From NCBI RefSeq assembly GCF_002844575.1, contig NZ_PIQO01000001.1:532895-596894 (forward strand): a stretch of DNA of 64,000 nucleotides. Reading direction: 5' to 3'. The notes under the pieces were generated by a model. That model saw only the letters and a list, made by a program, of their open reading frames with translations, was not told the DNA's origin and did no database searches. Made by a program: the position numbers and the translations under genes. This stretch comes from Heyndrickxia camelliae. Lineage in GTDB: Bacteria > Bacillota > Bacilli > Bacillales > Bacillaceae_C. Numbering within the stretch: the stretch's first letter is position 1; each line of letters starts with the position of its first letter. Positions 32,776 through 42,435 of the stretch are shown here, in pieces.

Positions 32776-33651
32776 ATGGTACTAAGCATGACCGGGTTTG
32801 GAAGAAGCAAAACACAAGGGCAAGATTGCGAAGCTGTAGTTGAAATCAAAACAGTAAATCATCGATTTTCCGAAATTAATGTGCGAATGCCAAGAAATCT
32901 GTTGAAACTAGAGGAAAAAGTGAAAAGGACAATTAGTGAATTTGTCCGCAGAGGAAGGGTTGAGGTTTTTATTCTTCTTTCGGGAAACGGTATTGCAAAA
33001 CGCAAGCTTCATATTGACTGGAACTTGTTAGATGATTATTATCAATTTATTGGTCAATTAAAAAATAAGTATGATTTACATTCGCAAATAGATTTGAAAG
33101 ACCTTTTAACCCATCATGATATTGTAACAATGGAAGAAGTAGAGGAAGAAAATGAAGAGTTGGAAAACCTCGTTTTACTGACAGTAAAAGATGCAATACA
33201 TAAAGTAATAGAAATGCGGATGGTAGAAGGGGAGCAACTGCAAAAGGATTTGGAGAATCAGTTAAGCCTTTTTAAAGAATATCTTGATAAAATTTTCGAT
33301 TATGCACCAACAGTAGTCGAACAGTATAAAAACCGCTTAGAGAAGAAAATAAAGGACTATACGGAAGGTCAATTTGATGAATCCAGAATTCTAACAGAAA
33401 TTGCTATTTTTGCAGATAAATCCGATATACATGAAGAAATTACAAGACTTAAAAGTCATCTGCTCCAATTTAAAAGAAGCCTTTTACTGGAAGGTCCGGT
33501 GGGACGAAAATTAGATTTTATGATTCAAGAAATGAATCGCGAAGTAAACACTATCGGTTCCAAAGCTAATGATTCCAATATTGCTGCACAAATAATAGAG
33601 ATGAAAACAATATTAGAAAAGATGCGGGAACAGGTTCAAAATATTGAGTAA
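32776..33651 (+). CDS. yloC: YicC/YloC family endoribonuclease
   Basis: E. coli YicC is an endoribonuclease, and the YloC family is taken to share that activity; the in vivo substrates in Bacilli are not known. The 291-residue protein has the N-terminal domain MVLSMTGFGRSKTQ...VEIKTVNHRFSEINVRMPR and the C-terminal DUF1732 core EEITRLKSHLLQF and GRKLDFMIQEMNREVNTIGSKAND. Length equals B. subtilis YloC. ATG 32776 follows ggaagtga. It heads a group with remA, gmk and rpoZ. Confidence 0.95.
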   Translation: MVLSMTGFGRSKTQGQDCEAVVEIKTVNHRFSEINVRMPRNLLKLEEKVKRTISEFVRRGRVEVFILLSGNGIAKRKLHIDWNLLDDYYQFIGQLKNKYDLHSQIDLKDLLTHHDIVTMEEVEEENEELENLVLLTVKDAIHKVIEMRMVEGEQLQKDLENQLSLFKEYLDKIFDYAPTVVEQYKNRLEKKIKDYTEGQFDESRILTEIAIFADKSDIHEEITRLKSHLLQFKRSLLLEGPVGRKLDFMIQEMNREVNTIGSKANDSNIAAQIIEMKTILEKMREQVQNIE

Positions 33652-33710
33652 AATTGATTATTTCCTATATGAAAAGGTCAAAATAGATTATTGGTAGTTG
33701 GGGGATTGTT

Positions 33711-34600
<890 letters not shown>

Positions 34601-34601
34601 T

Positions 34602-34814
34602 ATGTTATACCCATCTATTGACAAACTGCTTAAAATAATTGATTCAAAATATTCGTTAGTAACTGTTGCAGCTAAAAGAGCGCGAAATCTCCAAGAAGTT
34701 GACAATGGATTATTAGATCATTTTGTTTCTCAAAAATATGTTGGCAAAGCTCTAGAAGAAATTTATGCAAAGAAATTGGTTATTAAAACAGATGACGAAA
34801 AGGTCCAAGGATAA
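34602..34814 (+). CDS. rpoZ: RNA polymerase omega subunit
   Basis: Omega supports assembly of RNA polymerase by binding the beta-prime subunit. The 70-residue protein starts [28 protein letters not shown] and contains [17 protein letters not shown], the family core. The start ATG 34602 uses ggaggttg in the end of gmk, which gives tight coupling. Length is close to B. subtilis (67). A terminator follows 5 bases after its stop. Confidence 0.95.
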   Translation: MLYPSIDKLLKIIDSKYSLVTVAAKRARNLQEVDNGLLDHFVSQKYVGKALEEIYAKKLVIKTDDEKVQG

Positions 34815-34818
34815 GCTA

Positions 34819-34852
34819 GAAACAACCTATGAAAAAATAGGTTGTTTTTTCT
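34819..34852 (+). terminator. Terminator after rpoZ
   Basis: gaaacaacctat (34819-34830) and ataggttgtttt (34837-34848) form an 11-12 bp stem around gaaaaa, followed by ttc and tttt. Confidence 0.9.
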
Positions 34853-34886
34853 TTTAACCTGACTATAAATGCCTCATAATAGAAAG

Positions 34887-35081
34887 AAAAGCGCAAGTGC
34901 CTTGCTCATGGGCGTATGGATGAGTGAAATTTGAAGTATAATTTCACCTTCGGAGTCTTCGTCTGAGATAAAGGAAACATGACGAGGTAGTTCACGAGCA
35001 ATTGAAAATTGAACTGCCATTTTCACTTATCCTAGGGAGGAGACTGGAAGTTAGCAGTCGATAGGCACTGTAGCTAGACAA
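34887..35081 (+). repeat. Dispersed intergenic repeat, copy B
   Basis: This is a second copy of the element at 27856-28057, in opposite orientation and about 6.8 kb away. It starts AAAAGCGCAAGTGCCTTGCT and ends TAGCTAGACAA. The two copies agree at roughly 65 to 70 percent of positions by eye, with conserved blocks in the first 100 bases and at the end. The internal hairpin gtgaaattt/aatttcac is kept in both. It fills the gap between the rpoZ terminator and the coaBC ribosome-binding site. Confidence 0.85.
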
Positions 35082-35109
35082 ATATAAAGAAAAAATCTCG
35101 GAGGTTAAC

Positions 35110-36327
35110 ATGATAAATAAAAATATTCTATTATGTGTTACTGGCGGCATTGCTGTTTATAAGGCGGCAGCTTTAACAAGTAAGCTGATTCAATCAGGGG
35201 CAAAGGTAAAAGTGATTATGTCAAAATCAGCCTGTCAGTTCGTCACTCCCTTAACATTTCAAGCGCTTTCCAGAAACGATGTGTACATCGATACATTTGA
35301 TGAAAAACATCCGGAAGTAATTGCGCATATTGATTTGGCTGATTGGGCGGATTTGGTTTTAGTTGCTCCCGCCACTGCTAATGTTATTGGGAAATTAGCG
35401 AACGGTATTGCAGATGATATGATCACAACTACATTGTTAGCGACAACTGCTCCAGTTTGGATTGCTCCTGCCATGAATGTACATATGTATAGCCATCCTG
35501 CCGTAATGAAAAATATAGAGACTCTTGCAAGCTTTGGATATCAATTTGTGGAACCAAAAGAAGGATATTTAGCATGCGGTTATGTAGGAAAAGGAAGATT
35601 AGAGGAACCGGAGAAGATCGTTTCTCTTGTGACAAATTATTTTCAAACGCAAACGAATACCTTATCAGGAGAAACAATTCTTATTACAGCTGGACCAACA
35701 AAGGAAATGATAGATCCTGTTCGATTTTTGACCAATCGCTCTTCTGGTAAAATGGGTTATGCGCTCGCTGAAGAAGCGGTTAAAATGGGGGCAAAGGTCA
35801 TCTTAGTATCAAGTGTAGATTCCTTGCCGATTTCAAAAGATGTACAGTTAATAAAAATTACCAGTGCTGAAGACATGTATCAAGCTGTAATGGATAAATA
35901 TCAACAGGCGACCATTATTATTAAAAGTGCAGCTGTTGCGGATTATCGTCCTAAACAAATTTCCCAACAAAAGCTCAAGAAAAAAGATGGCAACTTAATC
36001 ATAGAATTCGAAAGAACGAAGGATATTTTGTTAGAACTTGGGAAGAAAGAGGACAAGCCATTTTTAGTTGGCTTTGCAGCGGAAACAGAAAATATAGATG
36101 AATATGCCTGGAGCAAATTAGAACGAAAAAATGCTGATATTATCGTGGCTAATGATGTAAGCAGAGAAGGAGCGGGATTCGAAGGGGACACGAATATCGT
36201 TACTCTTTATAAAAAGAACCATACTAAAAAGGAGCTTCCGTTGCTAAGCAAAAATCAAACTGCTAAAGAAATATTATTAGAGATACACAGGGATTTGAAA
36301 GAAGGAGTTAGGAATGCAAATAGCTAG
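35110..36327 (+). CDS. coaBC: Bifunctional CoaBC (4'-phosphopantothenoylcysteine decarboxylase / phosphopantothenate-cysteine ligase)
   Basis: CoaBC carries out two successive steps of coenzyme A synthesis. The N-terminal FMN decarboxylase domain has the catalytic His73 (IAHIDLADWADLV), PAMNVHMYSHP, and the active-site Cys in GYLACGYVGKGRL. The C-terminal ligase domain begins near residue 187 (ETILITAGPTKEMIDPVRFLTNRSSGKMGYALAEEA) and has the KKDG loop. ATG 35110 follows ggaggttaac. Length is 405 residues. It overlaps priA by 14 bases. Confidence 0.97.
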   Translation: MINKNILLCVTGGIAVYKAAALTSKLIQSGAKVKVIMSKSACQFVTPLTFQALSRNDVYIDTFDEKHPEVIAHIDLADWADLVLVAPATANVIGKLANGIADDMITTTLLATTAPVWIAPAMNVHMYSHPAVMKNIETLASFGYQFVEPKEGYLACGYVGKGRLEEPEKIVSLVTNYFQTQTNTLSGETILITAGPTKEMIDPVRFLTNRSSGKMGYALAEEAVKMGAKVILVSSVDSLPISKDVQLIKITSAEDMYQAVMDKYQQATIIIKSAAVADYRPKQISQQKLKKKDGNLIIEFERTKDILLELGKKEDKPFLVGFAAETENIDEYAWSKLERKNADIIVANDVSREGAGFEGDTNIVTLYKKNHTKKELPLLSKNQTAKEILLEIHRDLKEGVRNANS

Positions 36328-38719
36328 CGTCATTGTTGATGTTCCAACAATGCGTACGGATAAAACATATGATTATATCATTCCTGAGGAATGGACGGAT
36401 AAAATTAATATTGGTACAAGGGTTGCTGTCCCATTTGGGCCACGTTCCATCCAAGGTTTTGTTTTGGATATTCGGGATCATTCTGAAATAACTAAATTAA
36501 AGAAAATAATTGAACCGCTCGATCTTACTCCTGTTTTAAATGAGGAATTATTGCAGTTAGGACATTGGTTAACCGAAACTACACTATGTTTAAAGGTTTC
36601 CGCATATCAGGCGATGCTTCCGTCTGCGATGAAAGCAAAATATAAAAAAATACTTCATCTTGTATCCGATACTCATGATACAAATTTGCGAGAAATCTTT
36701 GGTCAAAAAGAAGAATTATCATGGGAAGAAGCTGAAGAAAGAAAGGTACTGCCCTTATTACAAAAGGAAGTAAAAAAAGGAAACGTAGAAGTACGATATG
36801 TTGTTAAAAACAAAGGGAATAAAAAATGGGTGCGCTCCTTTCATCTCCTTCTTTCATGGAAGGAACTAGAAACGGTACTTTCAGACTTCCCACATAACGC
36901 GGTTAAACAGAAATGTATCTTAGAATATTTTCAAAAGACAGGAAAAGATCAATTATCAATAAATCAAATAACAGAAGGTACAGGTGCCACCCTTGCATCA
37001 GCAAGATCTTTAGTGCAAAAAGGTTATTTGCAGGAGAAACAAGAGGAAGTTTACCGTGATCCTTATGAAAATAGGGTATTTAAGCGAACGGAAGCTTTAA
37101 AGCTGACAGATGAACAAGAGGAAGTAATGGCTCCTATTGTGCGTTCTATTGATGACAAACGCCATGAAACCTTTCTATTATATGGAGTTACAGGCAGCGG
37201 CAAGACGGAAGTTTATTTGCAATCAATACAAAGAGTGTTAAACAATGGAAAAGAGGCAATTGTTCTTGTTCCGGAAATTTCTTTAACGCCGCAAATGGTT
37301 CATCGCTTTAAAGGAAGATTCGGTGATGATGTTGCGGTTCTGCACAGTGGCTTATCAGTAGGTGAACATTATGATGAATGGAGAAAAATCCAAAGGAAAG
37401 AAGTAAAAGTGGTAGTAGGAGCAAGATCCGCTATTTTTGCTCCTTTTGAAAATCTAGGAATCATTATTATTGATGAAGAACATGAAACAAGTTACAAACA
37501 AGAAGAAAATCCCCGTTACCATGCAAGAGATGTAGCTATTTTTCGTGGAAACTATCACAAGTGTCCGGTTATTCTTGGAAGTGCAACTCCTTCTCTTGAA
37601 TCCTTTGCCAGAGCGCAAAAAGGCGTTTACACGCTCCTTTCTATGAAAAGAAGGATGAATAATAAGGACTTGCCTAAGGTCTCAATAGTAGATATGAGGG
37701 AAGAGCTTCGCGAAGGGAACCGTTCCCTCTTTTCAAGAGAGTTATTTTCCAAGTTGCAAGATCGTATCGAAAAAAGGCAACAATCTGTACTTTTTTTAAA
37801 TCGTCGCGGATATTCCTCGTTCGTCATGTGCAGGGATTGCGGTTTTGTTATCCAATGTCCACATTGTGATATTTCTTTAACTTATCATCGACATACAAAT
37901 CAAATGAAATGTCATTATTGCGGTTATGAGGATCATGTGCCAACGATATGTCCGGAATGTAATAGTGAACATATCCGCTATTTTGGAACGGGAACACAAA
38001 AAGTTGAAGAGGAAATCGGTAAATTATTGCCTGAAGCAAGAGTAATCCGCATGGATGTCGATACAACAAGCAGAAAAGGTGCCCACGAAAAATTGTTGCA
38101 GCAATTTCAAGAAGGAAAAGCGGATATACTGCTAGGAACCCAAATGATAGCTAAGGGTCTGGATTTTCCAAATATCACGTTAGTTGGGGTGTTAAGCGCG
38201 GATACAATGCTTCATCTGCCAGATTTTCGTTCATCGGAAAAAACATTTCAACTACTAACACAGGTAAGCGGAAGAGCAGGGAGACATGAGCTTGAGGGGG
38301 AAGTGGTAATCCAAACGTACACACCAGAACACTATAGTATCGAACTTGCAGGTATCCAAGACTATAATCGCTTTTATAAACAAGAAATGATGATGCGTAA
38401 AATCGGCTCATATCCTCCATTCTATTATTTAGCATTAATAACAGTAAGCCATGAAGATTTAATGAAAGTTGTATCGACAACCGATAAAATATCGAAATAT
38501 ATTCGCTCGAAAATTTCCAAGGAATCCATTATTCTGGGGCCTGTTACATCCCCAATTCCTAGAATAAATAATAGATATCGTTATCAATGTCTGATAAAAT
38601 ACAAGCGGGAACCAGACTTAGCTAAAAACCTTCGTATGGTATTGGAACATTTCAGTCAGCAAAAGCAGTCGGAAGGATTAACAATCTCAATTGATGTCAA
38701 TCCTTATATGATGATGTAA
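36314..38719 (+). CDS. priA: Primosomal helicase PriA
   Basis: PriA recognises stalled forks and starts replisome reloading. The 801-residue protein has the N-terminal 3'-DNA-binding domain (ASVIVDVPTMRTDKTYDYIIPEEW), Walker A GVTGSGKT at residues 291-298, DEEH at 387-390, and the eight zinc-binding cysteines spread through CRDCG, CPHC, CHYCG and CPEC. Helicase motif V/VI (GTQMIAKGLDFPNITLV, QVSGRAGRHE) is intact. ATG 36314 follows aaggagttagg inside the end of coaBC. Confidence 0.97.
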   Translation: MQIASVIVDVPTMRTDKTYDYIIPEEWTDKINIGTRVAVPFGPRSIQGFVLDIRDHSEITKLKKIIEPLDLTPVLNEELLQLGHWLTETTLCLKVSAYQAMLPSAMKAKYKKILHLVSDTHDTNLREIFGQKEELSWEEAEERKVLPLLQKEVKKGNVEVRYVVKNKGNKKWVRSFHLLLSWKELETVLSDFPHNAVKQKCILEYFQKTGKDQLSINQITEGTGATLASARSLVQKGYLQEKQEEVYRDPYENRVFKRTEALKLTDEQEEVMAPIVRSIDDKRHETFLLYGVTGSGKTEVYLQSIQRVLNNGKEAIVLVPEISLTPQMVHRFKGRFGDDVAVLHSGLSVGEHYDEWRKIQRKEVKVVVGARSAIFAPFENLGIIIIDEEHETSYKQEENPRYHARDVAIFRGNYHKCPVILGSATPSLESFARAQKGVYTLLSMKRRMNNKDLPKVSIVDMREELREGNRSLFSRELFSKLQDRIEKRQQSVLFLNRRGYSSFVMCRDCGFVIQCPHCDISLTYHRHTNQMKCHYCGYEDHVPTICPECNSEHIRYFGTGTQKVEEEIGKLLPEARVIRMDVDTTSRKGAHEKLLQQFQEGKADILLGTQMIAKGLDFPNITLVGVLSADTMLHLPDFRSSEKTFQLLTQVSGRAGRHELEGEVVIQTYTPEHYSIELAGIQDYNRFYKQEMMMRKIGSYPPFYYLALITVSHEDLMKVVSTTDKISKYIRSKISKESIILGPVTSPIPRINNRYRYQCLIKYKREPDLAKNLRMVLEHFSQQKQSEGLTISIDVNPYMMM

Positions 38720-38755
38720 AGAAAATAGATATTTTTGAAGAGAGGAAAACATCTA

Positions 38756-39241
38756 ATGGCAATACTCGAAATCGTAAAACATCCTGCAGATATTCTTGAA
38801 AAGGAATGTAAACCAGTTAAACAATTTGATCGTAAATTGAAAACATTAGTAAAAAATATGTACGAAACGATGCTAGATGCAGATGGCGTTGGTTTAGCAG
38901 CTCCGCAAATCGGTCTAGATGTTCAAATCGCAGTTGTAGATGTTGGAGATGAATTGGGCAGAATTGACTTAATTAATCCTGTCATCCTAGAAACAAGCGG
39001 CGAACAAACAGATGTAGAAGGCTGTTTAAGTTTTCCAGGATTATACGGAACAGTATCAAGGCCAAATTATGTTAAAGTCCAAGCACAAGATATCAAAGGC
39101 AGGACATTTATAATCGAAGCGGAAGAGTTTCTTGCACGCGCTATTCAACATGAAATTGATCACTTGCATGGTGTCCTGTTTACTTCCAAAGTTTTAAAAT
39201 ATGTAAGTGAGGAAGAGCTAGAGGAGATGGAAAACGAATGA
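38756..39241 (+). CDS. def: Peptide deformylase
   Basis: Def removes the formyl group from nascent proteins. The three metal-binding motifs are [10 protein letters not shown] (residues 44-53), EGCLSF with Cys90, and HEIDH with His132, Glu133 and His136. ATG 38756 follows gagagg and gives [14 protein letters not shown]. Length is 161 residues, the short type like DefA. The stop overlaps the fmt start as ATGA, so the gene pair that adds and removes the formyl group is coupled. Confidence 0.96.
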   Translation: MAILEIVKHPADILEKECKPVKQFDRKLKTLVKNMYETMLDADGVGLAAPQIGLDVQIAVVDVGDELGRIDLINPVILETSGEQTDVEGCLSFPGLYGTVSRPNYVKVQAQDIKGRTFIIEAEEFLARAIQHEIDHLHGVLFTSKVLKYVSEEELEEMENE

Positions 39242-40182
39242 CAAAGATTATTTTTATGGGAACTCCGGACTTTTCGGTGCCTGTTCTCGAAAGATTAATA
39301 AGCGATGGATATGATGTAGTAGCTGTTGTAACTCAGCCAGATCGTCCAGTTGGCAGAAAGCGTATATTAACTCCTCCACCAGTAAAAGTTGCAGCACAAA
39401 AATATCATTTGCCTGTTTACCAACCTGAAAAAATAAAAGAGCCTGAAGAACTTGAAAAAATATTAGCATTAAAACCAGACTTAATTGTTACAGCAGCATT
39501 TGGACAAATACTTCCTAAACAACTCCTCGAGGCCCCAAAACTTGGATGTATCAATGTCCATGCGTCTCTATTGCCAGAGTTGCGAGGTGGTGCACCAATC
39601 CATTATGCCATTTTACAAGGGAAAGAGAAGACTGGAATAACGATTATGTATATGGTGGAAAAATTAGATGCAGGGGACATTATTAGTCAAGTTGAAGTCC
39701 CAATTTCTGAAACGGATCATGTTGGGAGTCTACATGAGAAGTTGAGTAAGGCTGGTGCACAAATTTTGTCGGAAACCTTACCGAAACTCTTAAAAAATGA
39801 AATCCATCCAATAAAACAGGTCGAAGAGTTAGCAACTTTTGCCTCGAACATAAAACGAGAACAAGAAAAAATCGATTGGTCACGCAATGGAGAGGTTATT
39901 TATAATCAAATCCGCGGACTCCATCCGTGGCCAGTAGCATACACAATGTTAGATGGTGAAGTATTAAAAGTGTGGTGGGGAGAAAAATTTCATTTTGATA
40001 AAAACAGCCGCCCTGGAACGATCGTTGATATCCTAAAGGATGGTTTCGTTGTAAGCACTGGAAATCATACAGCGATTAAGATAACAGAGCTTCAGCCATC
40101 TGGAAAAAAGAAAATGTCCGCCGTTCAATTTCTTAATGGTGTAGGCAAGGAATCTTTATTAGGAAAAGTATTAGGAGATTAA
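39238..40182 (+). CDS. fmt: Methionyl-tRNA formyltransferase
   Basis: Fmt formylates the initiator tRNA using 10-formyl-tetrahydrofolate. The N-terminal Rossmann domain starts [18 protein letters not shown]; the folate and catalytic motifs are [20 protein letters not shown] (Asn, His) and [11 protein letters not shown] (Asp). The C-terminal OB-like domain begins near residue 205. Length is 314 residues. ATG 39238 overlaps the def stop, and rsmB starts one base after its own stop. Confidence 0.97.
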   Translation: MTKIIFMGTPDFSVPVLERLISDGYDVVAVVTQPDRPVGRKRILTPPPVKVAAQKYHLPVYQPEKIKEPEELEKILALKPDLIVTAAFGQILPKQLLEAPKLGCINVHASLLPELRGGAPIHYAILQGKEKTGITIMYMVEKLDAGDIISQVEVPISETDHVGSLHEKLSKAGAQILSETLPKLLKNEIHPIKQVEELATFASNIKREQEKIDWSRNGEVIYNQIRGLHPWPVAYTMLDGEVLKVWWGEKFHFDKNSRPGTIVDILKDGFVVSTGNHTAIKITELQPSGKKKMSAVQFLNGVGKESLLGKVLGD

Positions 40183-40183
40183 T

Positions 40184-41509
40184 ATGCCAAAGAAAAATGT
40201 CAGAGAAGCAGCATTGGATATACTAGAAGCAATAGAAAAACATCAATCCTATAGCAATCTGTTATTGAATAAAGTGATTGAAAAAAATCATATTACAGGT
40301 CCGGACGTAGGATTGCTTACGGAGCTTACTTATGGCACATTACAAAGGAAATTAACATTAGACTATTATTTAAAACCATTTTTACAAAAAAAAGTAGAAC
40401 CGTGGGTGTTAAATCTTTTAAGATTGTCACTTTATCAAATGTTATATTTAGACAAGATTCCTGATCGTGCTATTCTTTTTGAATCGGTGGAAATTGCGAA
40501 GCGCCGCAGTCATCGAGGAGTTTCAGGGATGGTTAACGGAGTATTAAGGGCAATTCAACGAAAAGGGGTTCCATCATTAGATAAAATTAAGGATGCGGTT
40601 GAAAAACTGTCTATCGAGACGAGTCATCCCCAATGGCTAGTACAAAGGTGGACAGACCAATTCGGATTTGAGAAAACCAAAAAAATGTGTGAAACTAATT
40701 TAATGGCGCCATTACAAACGGCAAGAGTGAATTTAACAAGAACGACACGGGAAGAGGTCATAAAACAATTAGAATCTGAAGGTTTCCTCGTACAAGAAAG
40801 CCCTATTTTAGTCGAAGCAATTCAATCTTTAAAAGGAAACTTAGTTCATTCAGATTGTTATCAAAAGGGCCTCATTTCTATTCAAGATGAAAGCTCGATG
40901 ATAGTAGCTAATGTTATGGAAATTGAACCTAATCAATTAATATTGGACTGCTGTGCAGCTCCCGGCGGAAAAACAACTCATATTGCTGAAAAATTAAATG
41001 GAACGGGTAAAGTAATCGCACATGATCTACATGAGCATAAAGTAAAGCTTATAAAAGAAAATGCAGATCGCCTCGGATTACAAAATGTTGAGACTATTGC
41101 AATGGACAGTCGAAAAATTGGAGAGCATTATCAAAGTGAAATATTTGACCGAGTACTTGTGGATGCACCTTGTTCCGGTTTAGGTGTTTTAAGAAGGAAA
41201 CCGGATATAAAATATGTGAAGACAATTCACGATATTCGAGCATTACAAACTATTCAGCACTCCATTTTGACAGAAGCAGCTCAGCTGGTTAAGCCTGGTG
41301 GTATCTTGACCTATAGTACTTGTACGGTGGATAAAGAAGAAAATGAAGGAACTGTTCAATATTTTCTAGAGAATTTCCCGGATTTTGAGGCGTATTCACT
41401 TCATGTCCCTGCCACTATTCAACCGTTTGTTCAAAATAATTGCTTGCAAATCTTTCCACAAGATTTTGGAAGTGACGGATTCTTCATTGCATGCTTTAAA
41501 AAAAGATGA
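40184..41509 (+). CDS. rsmB: 16S rRNA (cytosine-967-C5)-methyltransferase RsmB
   Basis: RsmB methylates a cytosine in 16S rRNA with S-adenosylmethionine. The N-terminal NusB-like domain (REAALDILEAIEKHQSYSNLLLNK, residues 6-130) is followed by the methyltransferase domain with the SAM motif LDCCAAPGGKTTHIAE and catalytic Cys330 in VDAPCSGLGVLRRKPDIK; the second cysteine is in STCTVDKEENEG. Length is 441 residues. In B. subtilis rlmN comes next; here the next gene is prpC after a 155-base gap. Confidence 0.96.
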   Translation: MPKKNVREAALDILEAIEKHQSYSNLLLNKVIEKNHITGPDVGLLTELTYGTLQRKLTLDYYLKPFLQKKVEPWVLNLLRLSLYQMLYLDKIPDRAILFESVEIAKRRSHRGVSGMVNGVLRAIQRKGVPSLDKIKDAVEKLSIETSHPQWLVQRWTDQFGFEKTKKMCETNLMAPLQTARVNLTRTTREEVIKQLESEGFLVQESPILVEAIQSLKGNLVHSDCYQKGLISIQDESSMIVANVMEIEPNQLILDCCAAPGGKTTHIAEKLNGTGKVIAHDLHEHKVKLIKENADRLGLQNVETIAMDSRKIGEHYQSEIFDRVLVDAPCSGLGVLRRKPDIKYVKTIHDIRALQTIQHSILTEAAQLVKPGGILTYSTCTVDKEENEGTVQYFLENFPDFEAYSLHVPATIQPFVQNNCLQIFPQDFGSDGFFIACFKKR

Positions 41510-41664
41510 TATTTTATCGGAATATAGCACTTTAGTAGGGTGAATCTTAACATTTAGCAGGAAAAATAACTACAAAAGTCGTAAAAGTAACACAAAGTAC
41601 TACGATTATCAGTATGCGATTACGTGAATTAAAAAGCAATTTGAAGAAACGAGGTGACCGGATA

Positions 41665-42435
41665 GTGGGATATGTAGTAAAAACAGATACTGGGAAGGTT
41701 CGACTTAATAATGAAGACAATGGTGATATGTTAACGAATATATCTGGAGCATATCTTGCAATTGTAGCCGATGGGATGGGCGGACATAATGCAGGGGATG
41801 TTGCAAGTGAAATGGCGGTAGATATTTTAAGAGAATACTGGATGAATTCGTTTAAAGACAACGAAATCGATGCAGCTATCGCTGAAAAATGGTTAAGAGA
41901 AACTATAATGGATGTCAATACTCGATTGTATGAACATGCGCAGACAGATAGTAATTTGGATGGAATGGGGACAACTTTAGTTGCAGCCATTTGTACGAAT
42001 GAATTTATTACGATTGCAAATATTGGAGATAGCAGGGGATACCTTTTAAACGAAAATGGATTTCAGCAGTTAACAGAAGACCATACTCTTGTAAACGAAT
42101 TGGTTAAGACCGGTCAAATTTCCAAAGAAGATGCACAGCATCACCCAAGGAAAAATTTAATATTAAAAGCGCTTGGTACAGAGTTAACGGTTGAGGTAGA
42201 TATTAAGACCATCATGATAGATAATGGTGACTGTTTGTTATTATGTTCTGATGGCTTATATGATAAAGTGACAGATTTGGAAATGAAAGATATGTTATGT
42301 AAGGATGGCCTGACCATGGAAGAGAAAGCACAAGCTATGATCGATTTAGCAAATGAAAACGGTGGTGAGGATAATATAACAATCCTGCTTCTTGATTTCC
42401 CCCTACCTGATGAAAGCAGGTGTCATAAATGCTGA
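41665..42435 (+). CDS. prpC: PP2C-type serine/threonine phosphatase PrpC (Stp1)
   Basis: PrpC dephosphorylates targets of PrkC. The 256-residue protein has the PP2C metal motifs: NEDN near residues 16-19, VADGMGGHNAGD with Asp36, GDSRGYLL, SDGLYDKV and GGEDNITILLL. I choose GTG 41665, 7 bases after gaggtga, giving MGYVVKTDTGKVRLNNED as in relatives; an in-frame ATG at 41614 adds residues absent from the family. It overlaps prkC by 7 bases, so the phosphatase and kinase are coupled. Confidence 0.95.
   Translation: MGYVVKTDTGKVRLNNEDNGDMLTNISGAYLAIVADGMGGHNAGDVASEMAVDILREYWMNSFKDNEIDAAIAEKWLRETIMDVNTRLYEHAQTDSNLDGMGTTLVAAICTNEFITIANIGDSRGYLLNENGFQQLTEDHTLVNELVKTGQISKEDAQHHPRKNLILKALGTELTVEVDIKTIMIDNGDCLLLCSDGLYDKVTDLEMKDMLCKDGLTMEEKAQAMIDLANENGGEDNITILLLDFPLPDESRCHKC

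Noticed and set aside
35259-35474. Minus-strand open frame inside coaBC
   Set aside because: Shadow of the coding strand; no start signal and no family resemblance.
41547-41990. 147-codon minus-strand open frame over the rsmB-prpC gap and prpC
   Set aside because: It overlaps the conserved prpC start and catalytic motifs; low-complexity serine/isoleucine-rich product and no start signals.
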